From the NCBI GenBank assembly GCA_965262505.1, contig CBDHFM010000030.1, positions 4,774,001 to 4,838,000 of the forward strand: a DNA stretch of 64,000 bases, in the 5' to 3' direction. The translations under genes were made by a program, and so were the position numbers. The notes under the pieces were generated by a model, which had not been told where the DNA came from, did no database searches, and saw nothing but the letters and a program-made list of their open reading frames with translations. The DNA is from JACPPO01 sp965262505 (GTDB taxonomy: Bacteria > Acidobacteriota > Vicinamibacteria > Vicinamibacterales > UBA2999). Within the stretch, counting starts at the first letter, position 1. Every line of letters begins with the position of its first letter. This document shows, in pieces, positions 16,520 to 25,285 of the stretch.

Positions 16520-18202
16520 CGCCAACACCATTCACCTTTCTGCTGCTGCCCCATCTCTGGTCCTCTCGAAACCGGGCGCGTCGACGGCAGCAGGGCGATG
16601 CGCTGCGTGCGAGCCTGTTCGGCGGCGTCGGTATGGTCGTCTGCGGCGCGCTCTTCTTCGGCGCGTACTGGTTGACTGCGAAGCTTGTCGCCTACGAGGA
16701 ATTTGGGGATTACCTGCTTCGGCTCGGCCTGTCGTGGTTATTCCTCACGTTTTTTGCTTTTCTCGCGTTCAGCGGCGTGGTGACCTCGTTGTCGACATTC
16801 TTCTTGTCCGATGATCTCCGTCTCCTGATGACCGCGCCGGTGTCCGCCGGCCGCCTGTTTCTGGCGCGCTTTACTCGAACGGTGGGCTAGGCGTCATGGA
16901 CGGTGATTATCTTCATGCTCCCCGTCTTGCTTGGCGTTGGCGTGGCGCGCTGTGCCCCGGTGGCGTTCTACGCCACCGCGTTGCTCGCTGTCGTGCCGTT
17001 CGCCGTAATCCCTGTAGCAGTCGGCACTGCGACGACGCTGCTGCTCGTCAACGTGCTCCCGGCGCGGCGCGCGCGCGACCTCATGATGCTTGTGAGCCTC
17101 CTGTTCGCCGCTGCGATCGTGCTAACGCTGCGCTTCATACAGCCGGAGCGGCTGCTCCGCGTCGAGTCGCTCCCCGACATCACCGACTTCTTTGCGACGT
17201 TGCAGTCGCCGGTGACGCCGCTCCTGCCGTCGTTCTGGACCGGCGAGTTGCTCTTCGCGGGTTTGCAGGGAGGAAGCGATCTGCTGCACGGCGCGGCCCT
17301 CTTGACGACGGCGTTGGCCTTCACCGTGCTGCTTGGCGCCGCGGACCGACGCTGGCACTTCCAGGGCTACAGCCGTTCGCAGGAGGCGCCCAAGGCTCGG
17401 GTGACGCCGTTACGCATCGTTGACCATCTGGCGCATGTGCTTCCGCTGTCGGGTGTACGGCGGCAACTCCTAGTCAAGGACGTCAAGATATTCTTCCGGG
17501 ATGTCAGCCAGTGGTTGCAGCTGCTGCCGCTGTTCGCGCTTGTGCTCCTGTATCTGTATAACTTTCAGGCGCTCGACCTCGAGCGCATTCCCTACATGAG
17601 CGGCGTGCTCAAGAACGTGTACGCGTTCGTGAATCTCGACATGGCGGGGTTCGTCGTGGCCACGGTGGCGGTGCGGTTTGTCTTTCCGGCCGTGTCGGTT
17701 GAGGGCGCCGCATTCTGGATCATCCGTAGCTCGCCGGTTTCGCTGCGCGATTTTCTCTGGTCGAAATTTTGGACCGGCCGTGCCGTTGCTGCTCTTCACC
17801 GAAGGGTTGACGATCGCAGCGAATCAGTTCATGGGGGTCGATCCGTTCCTCAAGGTCGTGGCCGCCGTGGCGGTGGTCTTCATGACGTTCGCGCTGGTCG
17901 GTCTTGCCGTTGGACTCGGCGCGCGGTACCCACGCTTCGGCGCGGACCCGAACCAAGTCGCGGGCTCGTACGGCGGTGTCGCGTTCATGATTCTCGCCGT
18001 GCTGTACATCATCGTGATGGTCGTTCTCCTTGGCTGGCCGTCCGCAATGTGGCTGTTCAGCCGGCTGCGAGGAATCCAGTTGTCGGTGTTCCGCGAGACC
18101 ATGATGGCGGGCAGTTTCCTGCTGGCCATCGTCATGAGCGTGGCGATCTGGTTGCTTGCGATGCGATCTGGTGGGCGGGCGCTGGAGGAAATGAAGAACT
18201 AA
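16516..18202 (+). pseudogene. ABC-2 permease with a nonsense and a frameshift lesion
   Basis: The partner permease of the ATPase reads as a long multi-span membrane protein (DALRASLFGGVGMVVCGALF ... VVTSLSTFFLSDDLRLLMTA). A TAG at 16888-16890 interrupts otherwise continuous sequence (RFTRTVG, stop, ASWTVIIFMLPV). Near 17780 the frame shifts by one base: KFWTG is followed in the next frame by VPLLLFTEGLTIAANQF, and this frame runs to the real stop at 18202 (GRALEEMKN). About 560 residues without the lesions. Either a true pseudogene or two sequencing errors; two independent lesions favour decay. Confidence 0.75.
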
Positions 18203-18248
18203 CCAGCCAAGGGCTCTGCTGATATTCCGGCAGAGCCCTTGGCTGGTT
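18201..18248 (+). terminator. Long perfect hairpin ending the ABC operon
   Basis: The sequence from 18201 to 18219 is perfectly complementary to 18230-18248, a 19-bp stem with a 10-nt loop, overlapping the last base of the permease stop. There is no long T-run afterwards. It most likely terminates the operon or protects its mRNA end. Confidence 0.65.
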
Positions 18249-18347
18249 TGACAGTATCTCTTTGGCGCGCTTCGCGCGCCTAGGACCGCTGTGCGGTTCC
18301 GGCGCAAAGGGTACAACATCCCCGTAAGAAGCCGCATAGCGGTCCAC

Positions 18348-18411
18348 GGGCGCTGCCCTTGATCTTCCGATGATTCGTGAGGTCTGTGCAGGCAGCGCCC
18401 TTGGCTAGTTC
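18348..18411. repeat. Second hairpin related to the first, at the glucokinase end
   Basis: GGGCGCTGCC (18348-18357) pairs with GGCAGCGCCC (18391-18400). The following GCCCTTGGCTAGTT repeats, with one change, the right arm of the hairpin at 18236-18248 (GCCCTTGGCTGGTT). The two hairpins flank the 200-bp gap between convergent genes and may derive from one small repeat family. Confidence 0.4.
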
Positions 18412-19409
18412 GCGCTGTCTGCCGGGCGCGCTTCGCGCGCTGCGAGTTCCTGCGCGAACACGGCAGCGCCCAGTAGCGCCGTCTCCGGCATCAGCATGAC
18501 GTAGACGGGAACGTTCGCGACCAGCTCAGACATGAGCCCCTTATCGCGAAAGGCCTCGATGAAGCGTCCATCCTGGAGCGCCGGCAGGATCTGTGGCGCG
18601 ATCCCCCCACCGACGAATACGCCTGACGTGGCGATTCCGCGCAGCGCCAGGTTGCCCGCCTCCGCGCCATAGGCCTCGACGAAGAGCGACAGCGCCTCCA
18701 CGCAGGCCACGCAACTCCCATCCAGCGCCGCCCGGGACACGCCGGCAGGCGCGTTGATCTCGTCGAGATCGCGACTCGCCGGGCAATCCTGTCCGTCGTG
18801 TGTGAAGCGGTGCAGGTTCAGCAGGCCGGGACCGCTGAGAACATGTTCGACCGCGGCGCGTCCGTACAGCCGGCGCAGCATGCGCACGAGCTCGATCTCG
18901 CGGTCTGTCCGTGCCGCAAAATCCGCGTGGCCTCCCTCGGAGGGAAACGCGCGCATGCGCCCGTTCACCCGGCGCAGGTACGCCTGCCCTAGTCCGGTGC
19001 CTGCCGCGATCACGACGGCGTTGCCGTCATCGCGGGCGGCGCCGCGTTGCAGCTCTACGAGTTCCCCCGGGCCAAGTACGCCGGCACCGAGCGCCATCGC
19101 CTCGAGATCGTTCAGGAGCCCGACGCGAGGCGTGTTGAGCCGCGCAGCGATGTCCGCGGCGCTCACGTTCCATTCGCCGTGTGTCAGCTGCGCGATGCCG
19201 CCGCTGACCGGGCCGGCGACGCCCGCGACCGCCGCGTCAACGTCGAACGGAGTACTCACGTCTCTCGTGAACGCCTCGAGGATGTCGCCGAAGTTCGAGA
19301 AGTCGCTGGTGCGGTAGGTGTGGACCACGACGAGCTGCGGTCGGCGAGGCGCGCGCTCGAAGAGCCCGAGCAACGTCTTCGTGCCTCCGATGTCGCCCGC
19401 CAGCAGCAC
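18405..19409 (-). CDS. glk: Glucokinase
   Basis: 334 residues from GTG 19409. Phosphorylates glucose with ATP in the cytoplasm. The Glk (not ROK) family signature is clear: LLAGDIGGTKTLLGLFE (phosphate 1), FDVDAAVAGVAGPV, LLNDLEAMALG (catalytic Asp), VVIAAGTGLGQAYL (phosphate 2), PSEGGHADFA, LSGPGLLNLHRF and GVFVGGGIAPQIL. TATAAT lies 6 nt upstream of the GTG, so the transcript could be leaderless. It is divergent from the HTH/TPR gene. Confidence 0.93.
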   Translation of the reverse strand: MLLAGDIGGTKTLLGLFERAPRRPQLVVVHTYRTSDFSNFGDILEAFTRDVSTPFDVDAAVAGVAGPVSGGIAQLTHGEWNVSAADIAARLNTPRVGLLNDLEAMALGAGVLGPGELVELQRGAARDDGNAVVIAAGTGLGQAYLRRVNGRMRAFPSEGGHADFAARTDREIELVRMLRRLYGRAAVEHVLSGPGLLNLHRFTHDGQDCPASRDLDEINAPAGVSRAALDGSCVACVEALSLFVEAYGAEAGNLALRGIATSGVFVGGGIAPQILPALQDGRFIEAFRDKGLMSELVANVPVYVMLMPETALLGAAVFAQELAAREARPADSAN

Positions 19410-19415
19410 CAGTGG

Positions 19416-19421
19416 ATTATA
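19416..19421 (-). promoter_or_regulatory. Consensus -10 box before glk
   Basis: A perfect TATAAT on the minus strand ends 6 nt before the glk GTG, so transcription would begin at or within a base of the start codon. No good -35 hexamer was found at 16-18 bp, which weakens the call. Confidence 0.4.
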
Positions 19422-19431
19422 GTGAACGTGC

Positions 19432-20342
19432 GTGGGGTCCACTGGTCCTGCTTCCACCTCTCGGCGCCAGCTCCTAGAGCGGTACACCCATGTGCGCGAG
19501 GATCACCTGCGGTACATGCAGAAGTGGGGGCTAGTCCGACCCGATCAAAGCACGCACGGCGAATCCCACTACACGTTCCCGGACCTGGCGGTGATTCGCC
19601 AGGCGGAGGAAGCGCTGGCTGAGGGGTTGAGCTTCCGCGCCGTACTCCGCAACCTCATCGCGTCGCGTTCGGGACAGTTGACGTTCGACTTTCGTATCGA
19701 GGCCCAGCCGGCGAAAATACTACAGCTCAAGCGGCGCGAGCCGCCGCCGCTGGCGGCGTTCATGGATCCGGCCCCGATGCCCTAGTACCCCGGCGCAGTG
19801 GTTTTGATCGATTGCCTGGGCCCACGGTCAAGAGGGGGAGGCCTGAAAGTGAACCGGTCAAATTCACTGCGACGAGGTACTAGGCGTCATCGGCGGAGGA
19901 ACTGTTCCACGCCGCGTCGGTTCTCGATAACGGCGATCCGACGAACTTCGAGGAGGTGTTAAAGGCCTACCGTCTGGCACTCGAGAGGGACCCCTATCTC
20001 GTCCCCGCTCTGATCAACCTGGCGAACGTCCATTACGCGCGCGACGAGATCGCGGAGGCGCAGGCGCTCTACGAGCGCGGCATCGCACTCGAGCCCGACG
20101 TGTTCGAGGCCCATTTCAATCTCGGCAATATCTTCCATGATCTCGGGCGGTATCCCGCCGCGCAGGCCTGTTACCGCGATGCTCTCAGGCTGAACCCCGC
20201 CTACGCGGACGCACATTTTTATCTGGCGGTCACGCTGGAGAAGAACGGACAGTCCCGCGACGCGCGCGTCCACTGGCGCGCCTATCAGCAGCTCGCGCCG
20301 AAAGGGGAGTGGGTCGACCTGGCGAAGGAGTTTTCGGACTAG
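19432..20342 (+). pseudogene. MerR-like HTH / TPR protein, split by a MITE
   Basis: The first part (start GTG 19432) has a MerR-like helix-turn-helix (LLERYTHVREDHLRYMQKWG, HYTFPDLAVIRQAEEALAEG). The second part (SSAEELFHAASVLDNGDPTN, then three TPR units such as LVPALINLANVHYARDEIAE) continues in the same gene from 19884 to the TAG at 20340. Between them sits a 102-bp inverted-repeat element (19782-19883). Dropping it gives a continuous HTH-TPR protein of about 270 residues, a domain order I know from Acidobacteriota. The second part might still be translated from GTG 19956. Confidence 0.7.
19782..19883. mobile_element. 102-bp MITE-like element with CTAG ends
   Basis: The ends TACCCCGGCGCAGTGGTTTTGA (first 18 of 22 positions matching) and, inverted, TACCTCGTCGCAGTGAATTT are imperfect terminal inverted repeats. 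CTAG stands outside both ends (19782-19785 and 19880-19883). There is no coding capacity. The layout fits a miniature element mobilised by a YTAR-targeting (IS5-type) transposase, although its ends do not match the IS5 copy at 5209. Confidence 0.65.
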
Positions 20343-20656
20343 TACCGGTAGTCGTCGGGCGAGCGTTTCTTGGGTACGCGACGCAGCTTGTAGTACTGGC
20401 AGTCAGGACACCATGCGTCGGCGTCGAAGCTGCTGCTGCCCGCGTACGGCTTGACCTCCCGGTGCGTGCAGAACTCCGCGTTGCCGTTTTCCGCGGGCTG
20501 CATCCACCGGCAGGCTCGGAACCGCACCAGTGCCGCAGACGGCTGATCGTCCGGGGTCGTCTGGGCGGTGCCTTCGGCGTCGGCCGGGGTTGAGGGCGTA
20601 GCGGCCTGCGGATCGCGCGAAAGCGGGGGCGTGTCGCTATTGAAGTTGTACGCCAA
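20339..20656 (-). CDS. Small Cys-containing conserved protein
   Basis: 105 residues from a TTG start that overlaps the helicase stop by 20 bp, so translation is coupled. The C-terminal half has CRW, CTHRE and CPDCQYYK, a possible zinc-binding knuckle. The N-terminal half is disordered (Pro/Thr/Ala rich). Its stop overlaps the convergent TPR gene. No function recognised. Confidence 0.65.
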   Translation of the reverse strand: MAYNFNSDTPPLSRDPQAATPSTPADAEGTAQTTPDDQPSAALVRFRACRWMQPAENGNAEFCTHREVKPYAGSSSFDADAWCPDCQYYKLRRVPKKRSPDDYRY

Positions 20657-21908
20657 CGGCTTTCTCCAGCGCGCGAAGCGCGCGCACTTCCTCGGGAGCG
20701 ACGAGTGTCAGCGCGCTTCCCGTTGATTCGGCACGGCCCGTCCGACCGACGCGATGCACGTACGCTTCCGGCGTGTCGGGCACCTCGAAGTTCACGACGT
20801 GCGCGATCCCGTCGATGTCGAGCCCTCTGGCTGCGACGTCGGTCGCGACCAGGACCGGATACCTGCCGGTTCGGAACCCCTCGACTGCTGACATACGCTG
20901 CTGCTGCGTCCGGTCGGCGTGCAGCGCGGCGGAGCGGACGCCCATCCTGCTCAGGCTCGATGCCAGCCGATCGGCTCCAATCTTCGTGCGGCAGAAGACG
21001 AGCACCGGCCCTTCCGCGTCGTCGCGCAGCCACCGCGCGAGCCACTCGGCCTTCTGGCCTTTCGCGACCGTTTGGATCGCATGCGAAATCGTTTGCGCCG
21101 GCCCGCCGCGCCGACCCACCTGGACGTACTTCGGTTCCCGTAGGAATTCTCTCGTAAGCCTCAGTACCTCACCGTACATCGTGGCGGAGAAGAGCAGCGT
21201 CTGGTGCTTCGCCGGCAGCGCCGACAGAATCCGTCGTACGTCGGGCCAGAACCCCATGTCGAGCATGCGATCGGCCTCGTCCAGCACCAAGACTTCGAGA
21301 CCGGCGAAGTTCGTCGAATCGTGCCGCATGTGGTCCATGAGGCGGCCTGGCGTCGCGACGACGATGTCAACGCCGGCGCGAAGCGCGCGCTCCTGCACGT
21401 CCATGGCCACACCCCCGTACACCGCGACGCTGGAGATGGCGGTGTGGTACGTGAGGCCCTGGACCTCGTCTTCGATCTGGACGGCCAGTTCGCGAGTCGG
21501 TGCAAGCACTAACGCCCTGGTGGCCGCCGGGCGCGTCGGAAGGGCGTTGAGGAAGCGCTGCAGGATCGGCACGAGGAACGCCGCGGTCTTGCCGGTTCCG
21601 GTTTCCGCGCAAGTAATTACGTCTCCGCCTGCCAGCGCAAAAGGGATCACCCCGCTCTGCACCGATCGTGTTTCGTGCCATCCGAGATCGCGGATGCCGC
21701 TCAGGAGCCGCGGGTCGAGTCCAAGCTTCTCGAAGGTGACGGGCGCGGGGTCGAATGCCGAGGGTTCGTAGGCGTGAGCGGTCGCGTCCAAGGTAGCGGC
21801 ATGATCGCCCCGGTGGTGTGCGTGCGCTGACGGACGCGGTCCGCGACGGCGCGAGTAGCTTCGTTTGCTGCCGCTGGGTTGTGACGAATTTTTGGGGTTG
21901 GCTTTCAA
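20637..21908 (-). CDS. DEAD-box ATP-dependent RNA helicase
   Basis: 423 residues. Basic N-terminal extension (KRSYSRRRGPRPSAHAHHRG), then motif I AETGTGKTA, Ia APTRELA, Ib TPGR, II VLDEADRMLDMGF, III SATM, V ATDVAARGLD and VI HRVGRTGR, in the proper order. RhlE-like in length. Such helicases unwind RNA in ribosome assembly or decay. It lies 11 bp downstream of infA in the same direction, a translation-related pair. Confidence 0.93.
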   Translation of the reverse strand: MKANPKNSSQPSGSKRSYSRRRGPRPSAHAHHRGDHAATLDATAHAYEPSAFDPAPVTFEKLGLDPRLLSGIRDLGWHETRSVQSGVIPFALAGGDVITCAETGTGKTAAFLVPILQRFLNALPTRPAATRALVLAPTRELAVQIEDEVQGLTYHTAISSVAVYGGVAMDVQERALRAGVDIVVATPGRLMDHMRHDSTNFAGLEVLVLDEADRMLDMGFWPDVRRILSALPAKHQTLLFSATMYGEVLRLTREFLREPKYVQVGRRGGPAQTISHAIQTVAKGQKAEWLARWLRDDAEGPVLVFCRTKIGADRLASSLSRMGVRSAALHADRTQQQRMSAVEGFRTGRYPVLVATDVAARGLDIDGIAHVVNFEVPDTPEAYVHRVGRTGRAESTGSALTLVAPEEVRALRALEKAVGVQLQ

Positions 21909-21919
21909 GGGATGGCCGA

Positions 21920-22138
21920 CTATCGCGCGCGGAACGTGATGATGCCGCGAACTGGGTCGTATGGAGACACACCGACCGTGACGCGATCGCCGGGCACGAC
22001 TTTGATACGGAAGCGGCGCATCCTGCCGCTCAGCTGCGCGAGGACCTCATTGCCGGCGTCGCACTCGACGCGATACAACCCACCCGAATGGACGGCGACG
22101 ACGGTGCCCTGCATATCAATAAGATCATCTTTGCTCAA
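21920..22138 (-). CDS. infA: Translation initiation factor IF-1
   Basis: 72 residues, one OB-fold domain (DLIDMQGTVVAVHSGGLYRV, LAQLSGRMRRFRIKVVPGDR, DPVRGIITFRAR). The start is taken as TTG 22138 because AAAGGA sits 7 nt upstream of it. The GTG two codons earlier (22144) would be almost touching the same Shine-Dalgarno. MSKDDLI is also the normal IF-1 start. Confidence 0.94.
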   Translation of the reverse strand: MSKDDLIDMQGTVVAVHSGGLYRVECDAGNEVLAQLSGRMRRFRIKVVPGDRVTVGVSPYDPVRGIITFRAR

Positions 22139-22173
22139 CAGCACATCCTTTCACGCGACGAAGCAATGAGTGT

Positions 22174-22203
22174 GCCATATCGGGTGACGCCGCGCAACGT
22201 CAA
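22174..22203 (-). promoter_or_regulatory. Candidate promoter of infA-helicase
   Basis: On the minus strand TTGACG (22198-22203) and TATGGC (22174-22179) are separated by 18 bp, about 36 bp before the infA start. Both hexamers match the sigma-70 consensus at four or five positions. Confidence 0.45.
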
Positions 22204-22283
22204 CAAATTGTGATATTTGCGTGAAATGACGAGGCGAGGAAACGGAAAACCAGTAACGATAGATTGGGGAGGGGCGTCGCAAA

Positions 22284-24875
22284 TCAGAGCGATCGCACCT
22301 GCTCTTCCACCTGCTGCGCCAGCGCCGCGTAGTCCTCGCCGCGCAGCCGCAGCGGCGCACCGAACGCGACGCGCACCCGACCCGGCCTCGCCATGCGCCA
22401 CGTCGGGTGCAGCACGCGGTCGAGACCATCGAGCCTGACGGGGACGACCGGCACGTCGAGGCGCGAGGCGATCATCCCGACGCCTCCACGGAAAGGCTTG
22501 ATCTCGCCGGTCGCCGCGCGGACGCCCTCGGGAAAGATCAGGATGGACCAGCCGTCGCTCGTCAGTTCGCCCATGTAGCGGAGAGTGTGCCGCGCGCCGG
22601 CCTCGCGCTGCGGTATCGGAAACGTGTTGAAGTAGATACACGCGAGGTAGTAGTTCAGCGAGTTGGTGAACCATTGCCGCCACGTGTGGTCCTTTGGATG
22701 GAAGTGGGCTGTGAAGAACTCCTTCAACATGGCGGGTGCCAGGCGCGCGCGCCAGCGCCCAGGTAACGCCGCGAGAATCACCGGCACGTCCATGTGGCTT
22801 TGATGGTTGGAGGCAAAAATTACGGGTCCGTCAAGATCCGCGAGTCGGTCGAGTCCTTCGACACGCGTGTGCGCGAAGAGCCTCGCGAGCGGCAGGATCC
22901 AGGTCGCCAGCGAGAGCCGACGGACAACGCGGACCGGCCACGCCCGGTTCCAGGTCGGAAGATCGACCAACGGTTCGACGTCCTCCGGCGACGAGCCCCG
23001 CTCGACAAGCTGCTTCAACTGGTCGACGTTGCGCGCATCGGCGAAGCGCGCTTCGTCGATGCGGGTCTGGAATCGATCTTCGAGCGCCACCACTAGCTCA
23101 ACGCGTTCGAGGGAGCTCAGGCCAAGGTCGTCGAGTGTGGTGGCCCCGCTCACGTAGCGGCCTCCGGCAAACCTCGCGACGAGCGCCTCGAACGTGCCAT
23201 CGCCTTCTGTCTTGAGGGGTTGTTCGCCCGCCGCCACCCACTCCCTGATGGCGGCGCGTTTGAGTTTGCGCGTGCCCTCGGTGCGCGGCAGTGCGTCCGC
23301 CGGCCAGATCGACGCCGAGCGGATCCGCTGGTGATCCTGTACCTGCGCGTTGGCGTCTCGTACAATCGCGTTCACCTCGATGCCGGGCTCCAGCACCAAC
23401 ACGGCGTGCACCCGTTCTTCGCCTTCTCTCGTCACGCCGACGACCGCCGACTCGCGCACGCCAGGCAGCGCGTTCAGCGTGCGCTCGACGTCTTCGGGGA
23501 AGACGTTCAGCCCATCGGGCGTCACGATCATCTCCTTCTTGCGGCCCTTGATGAACAGCCGACCCTCCGCGTCACGCTCGCCGATGTCGCCGGTGCGCAG
23601 CCAGCCGTCGGCGTCGAAGACATCGTCGTCTCCTGTCTTTGGTCCCTGGTCTTTGGTCTCCGGGAGTTCGCCGCTGCGTTCCGGGCCCTGGGCTTGGTCG
23701 ACGTAGTAGCCCGACGTCACGTTTTCTCCGCGAACGAGAATCTCACCGTCATCGGCGATGCGGATCTCGACCCCGGCGAGCGGTGTCCCGACGGAGCCCT
23801 CCTTGCTCTTCTTGAAGGGGTGATTCAGCGTCACGATAGGCGCGGTCTCCGTCAGCCCGTACCCCTGGATGACCGCGAACCCCATCCGCCGCCAGAAGTC
23901 CTCAAGATCCGGCGGCAATGGCGCCGCGCCGACGATGAACGCCCAGAACTTGGCGCCGAAGGCCGAATGCACGCGCCGGTACTTCCACCAGCACCCGGGA
24001 ATGGAAATGCCGGCCGGCGGCGGCTCCATCGATTCGGGGAACGTTCGCACCACATGCTCGCGCAGCACGTCGAGGATCTTCGGCACGCACACCAGCACCG
24101 ACACCCGTCGCCCGTGAATCAGGCGGAGCAGGTCGCGCGGGTTGAAGCTGCGCGTGAAAATGACCGTGCCGCGCACCAGCGGGGGGATGGTCGTCGCCAT
24201 CGACTGGCCGAACATATGGCTGAGCGGCAGAAGGTTCAGAAAGCGCAGCGGATGAAAGGGCCGCGCGTATCGGCGGTACTTCGTGATCTCATGCTCGACT
24301 GGAAGGATATTGGCGAGCACGTTCCGGTGCCGGATCACCACGCCTTTGGGTTCCGCCGTCGCGCCCGACGTGAAGATGATTTGGACGATGTCGTCCCGCG
24401 AAGCCGGGACGGCGGGCATCGGACCGTCGCCGCGCCAGTCAACGTCGGAGAAGCGCCACCGCTCGGTACCGTCGAGATCTTTCTCGTTGGAACTGACCTG
24501 CACGTCGTCTCCCATCAGCACGACGCGCGCATGTACGAGCCTGCGGACCCTGGCCACGAACTCGGCGGAGGAGCGGTAGTCGATCGGTACGACGATGATG
24601 CCGGCGATCAGGCAACCCCAGTAACACGCCAGCCACTCGGGCCGGTTCTCCCCCCAGAAAACAACGGTGTCGCCTTTCCGCAGACCCGCCGCGTCGAGTT
24701 TCCGCGCGAACCCGCGCGCCGCCCGTCCAACCTCGGCGTACGTGTAGCTGTGGCGTCGGTACCCGTCGTCGTAGACGAGAAACTCCGCTCGAATCGCGGT
24801 GAGGTCCCGAAAGAAATCGATCAACGTGTCACGGGCCACGTTCGAATTATCATTCGTCTTTGGCGAGTTGGGCAT
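22284..24875 (-). CDS. Acyl-CoA/ACP synthetase - ACP - acyltransferase fusion
   Basis: 863 residues with three domains. Residues 1-550 are an AMP-forming ligase (FTSGATAEPKGV, QGYGLTETAP, WLRTGDIG, KGRKKEMIVTPDGLN). Residues 570-640 are an acyl carrier domain (LDDLGLSSLERVELVVALED; S is the phosphopantetheine site). Residues 670-863 are a PlsC-type acyltransferase (NHQSHMD and FPEGVRAATGE). The enzyme probably activates a fatty acid, loads it on its own ACP and transfers it to a lysolipid, like Aas-type recyclers. A spacer between residues about 405 and 430 (PETKDQGPKTGDDD) comes from a short DNA repeat. It has its own start, 96 bp from the divergent SDR gene. Confidence 0.88.
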   Translation of the reverse strand: MPNSPKTNDNSNVARDTLIDFFRDLTAIRAEFLVYDDGYRRHSYTYAEVGRAARGFARKLDAAGLRKGDTVVFWGENRPEWLACYWGCLIAGIIVVPIDYRSSAEFVARVRRLVHARVVLMGDDVQVSSNEKDLDGTERWRFSDVDWRGDGPMPAVPASRDDIVQIIFTSGATAEPKGVVIRHRNVLANILPVEHEITKYRRYARPFHPLRFLNLLPLSHMFGQSMATTIPPLVRGTVIFTRSFNPRDLLRLIHGRRVSVLVCVPKILDVLREHVVRTFPESMEPPPAGISIPGCWWKYRRVHSAFGAKFWAFIVGAAPLPPDLEDFWRRMGFAVIQGYGLTETAPIVTLNHPFKKSKEGSVGTPLAGVEIRIADDGEILVRGENVTSGYYVDQAQGPERSGELPETKDQGPKTGDDDVFDADGWLRTGDIGERDAEGRLFIKGRKKEMIVTPDGLNVFPEDVERTLNALPGVRESAVVGVTREGEERVHAVLVLEPGIEVNAIVRDANAQVQDHQRIRSASIWPADALPRTEGTRKLKRAAIREWVAAGEQPLKTEGDGTFEALVARFAGGRYVSGATTLDDLGLSSLERVELVVALEDRFQTRIDEARFADARNVDQLKQLVERGSSPEDVEPLVDLPTWNRAWPVRVVRRLSLATWILPLARLFAHTRVEGLDRLADLDGPVIFASNHQSHMDVPVILAALPGRWRARLAPAMLKEFFTAHFHPKDHTWRQWFTNSLNYYLACIYFNTFPIPQREAGARHTLRYMGELTSDGWSILIFPEGVRAATGEIKPFRGGVGMIASRLDVPVVPVRLDGLDRVLHPTWRMARPGRVRVAFGAPLRLRGEDYAALAQQVEEQVRSL

Positions 24876-25285
24876 TTCACCGACTTAATTTTCGTGCCGA
24901 CCGGGTCCTATTCGTGGTTCCGGCAAGATGGGTGGGCGTGCGGAGCCGAGTCCGACTACAATGCCTTGGCGATGCGGATCTTCCTCACGGGCGCCACGGG
25001 CTACGTCGGCTCGGCGGTGCTCGACGCTCTACTCCGCGGCTCCCATGATGTGACCGCCCTCGTCCGCGATCCCGAGAAAGCGGAACGTGTCTCGCTGCGC
25101 GGTGTGCGGTCAATCGTGGGAGACCTCTCTGCGCCCACGTCATATGCCCAGGCCGCCGAAACGTGCGACGCCATCATTCACACCGCCTACGAGCCGTCGA
25201 AACGGGGCCCCCAGGTCGACCGCCAGGCGGTCGACGTGTTGCTCGGCGCCGCGATCCGTCATGCCTCCAAGGGGCGCCAGCTTAG

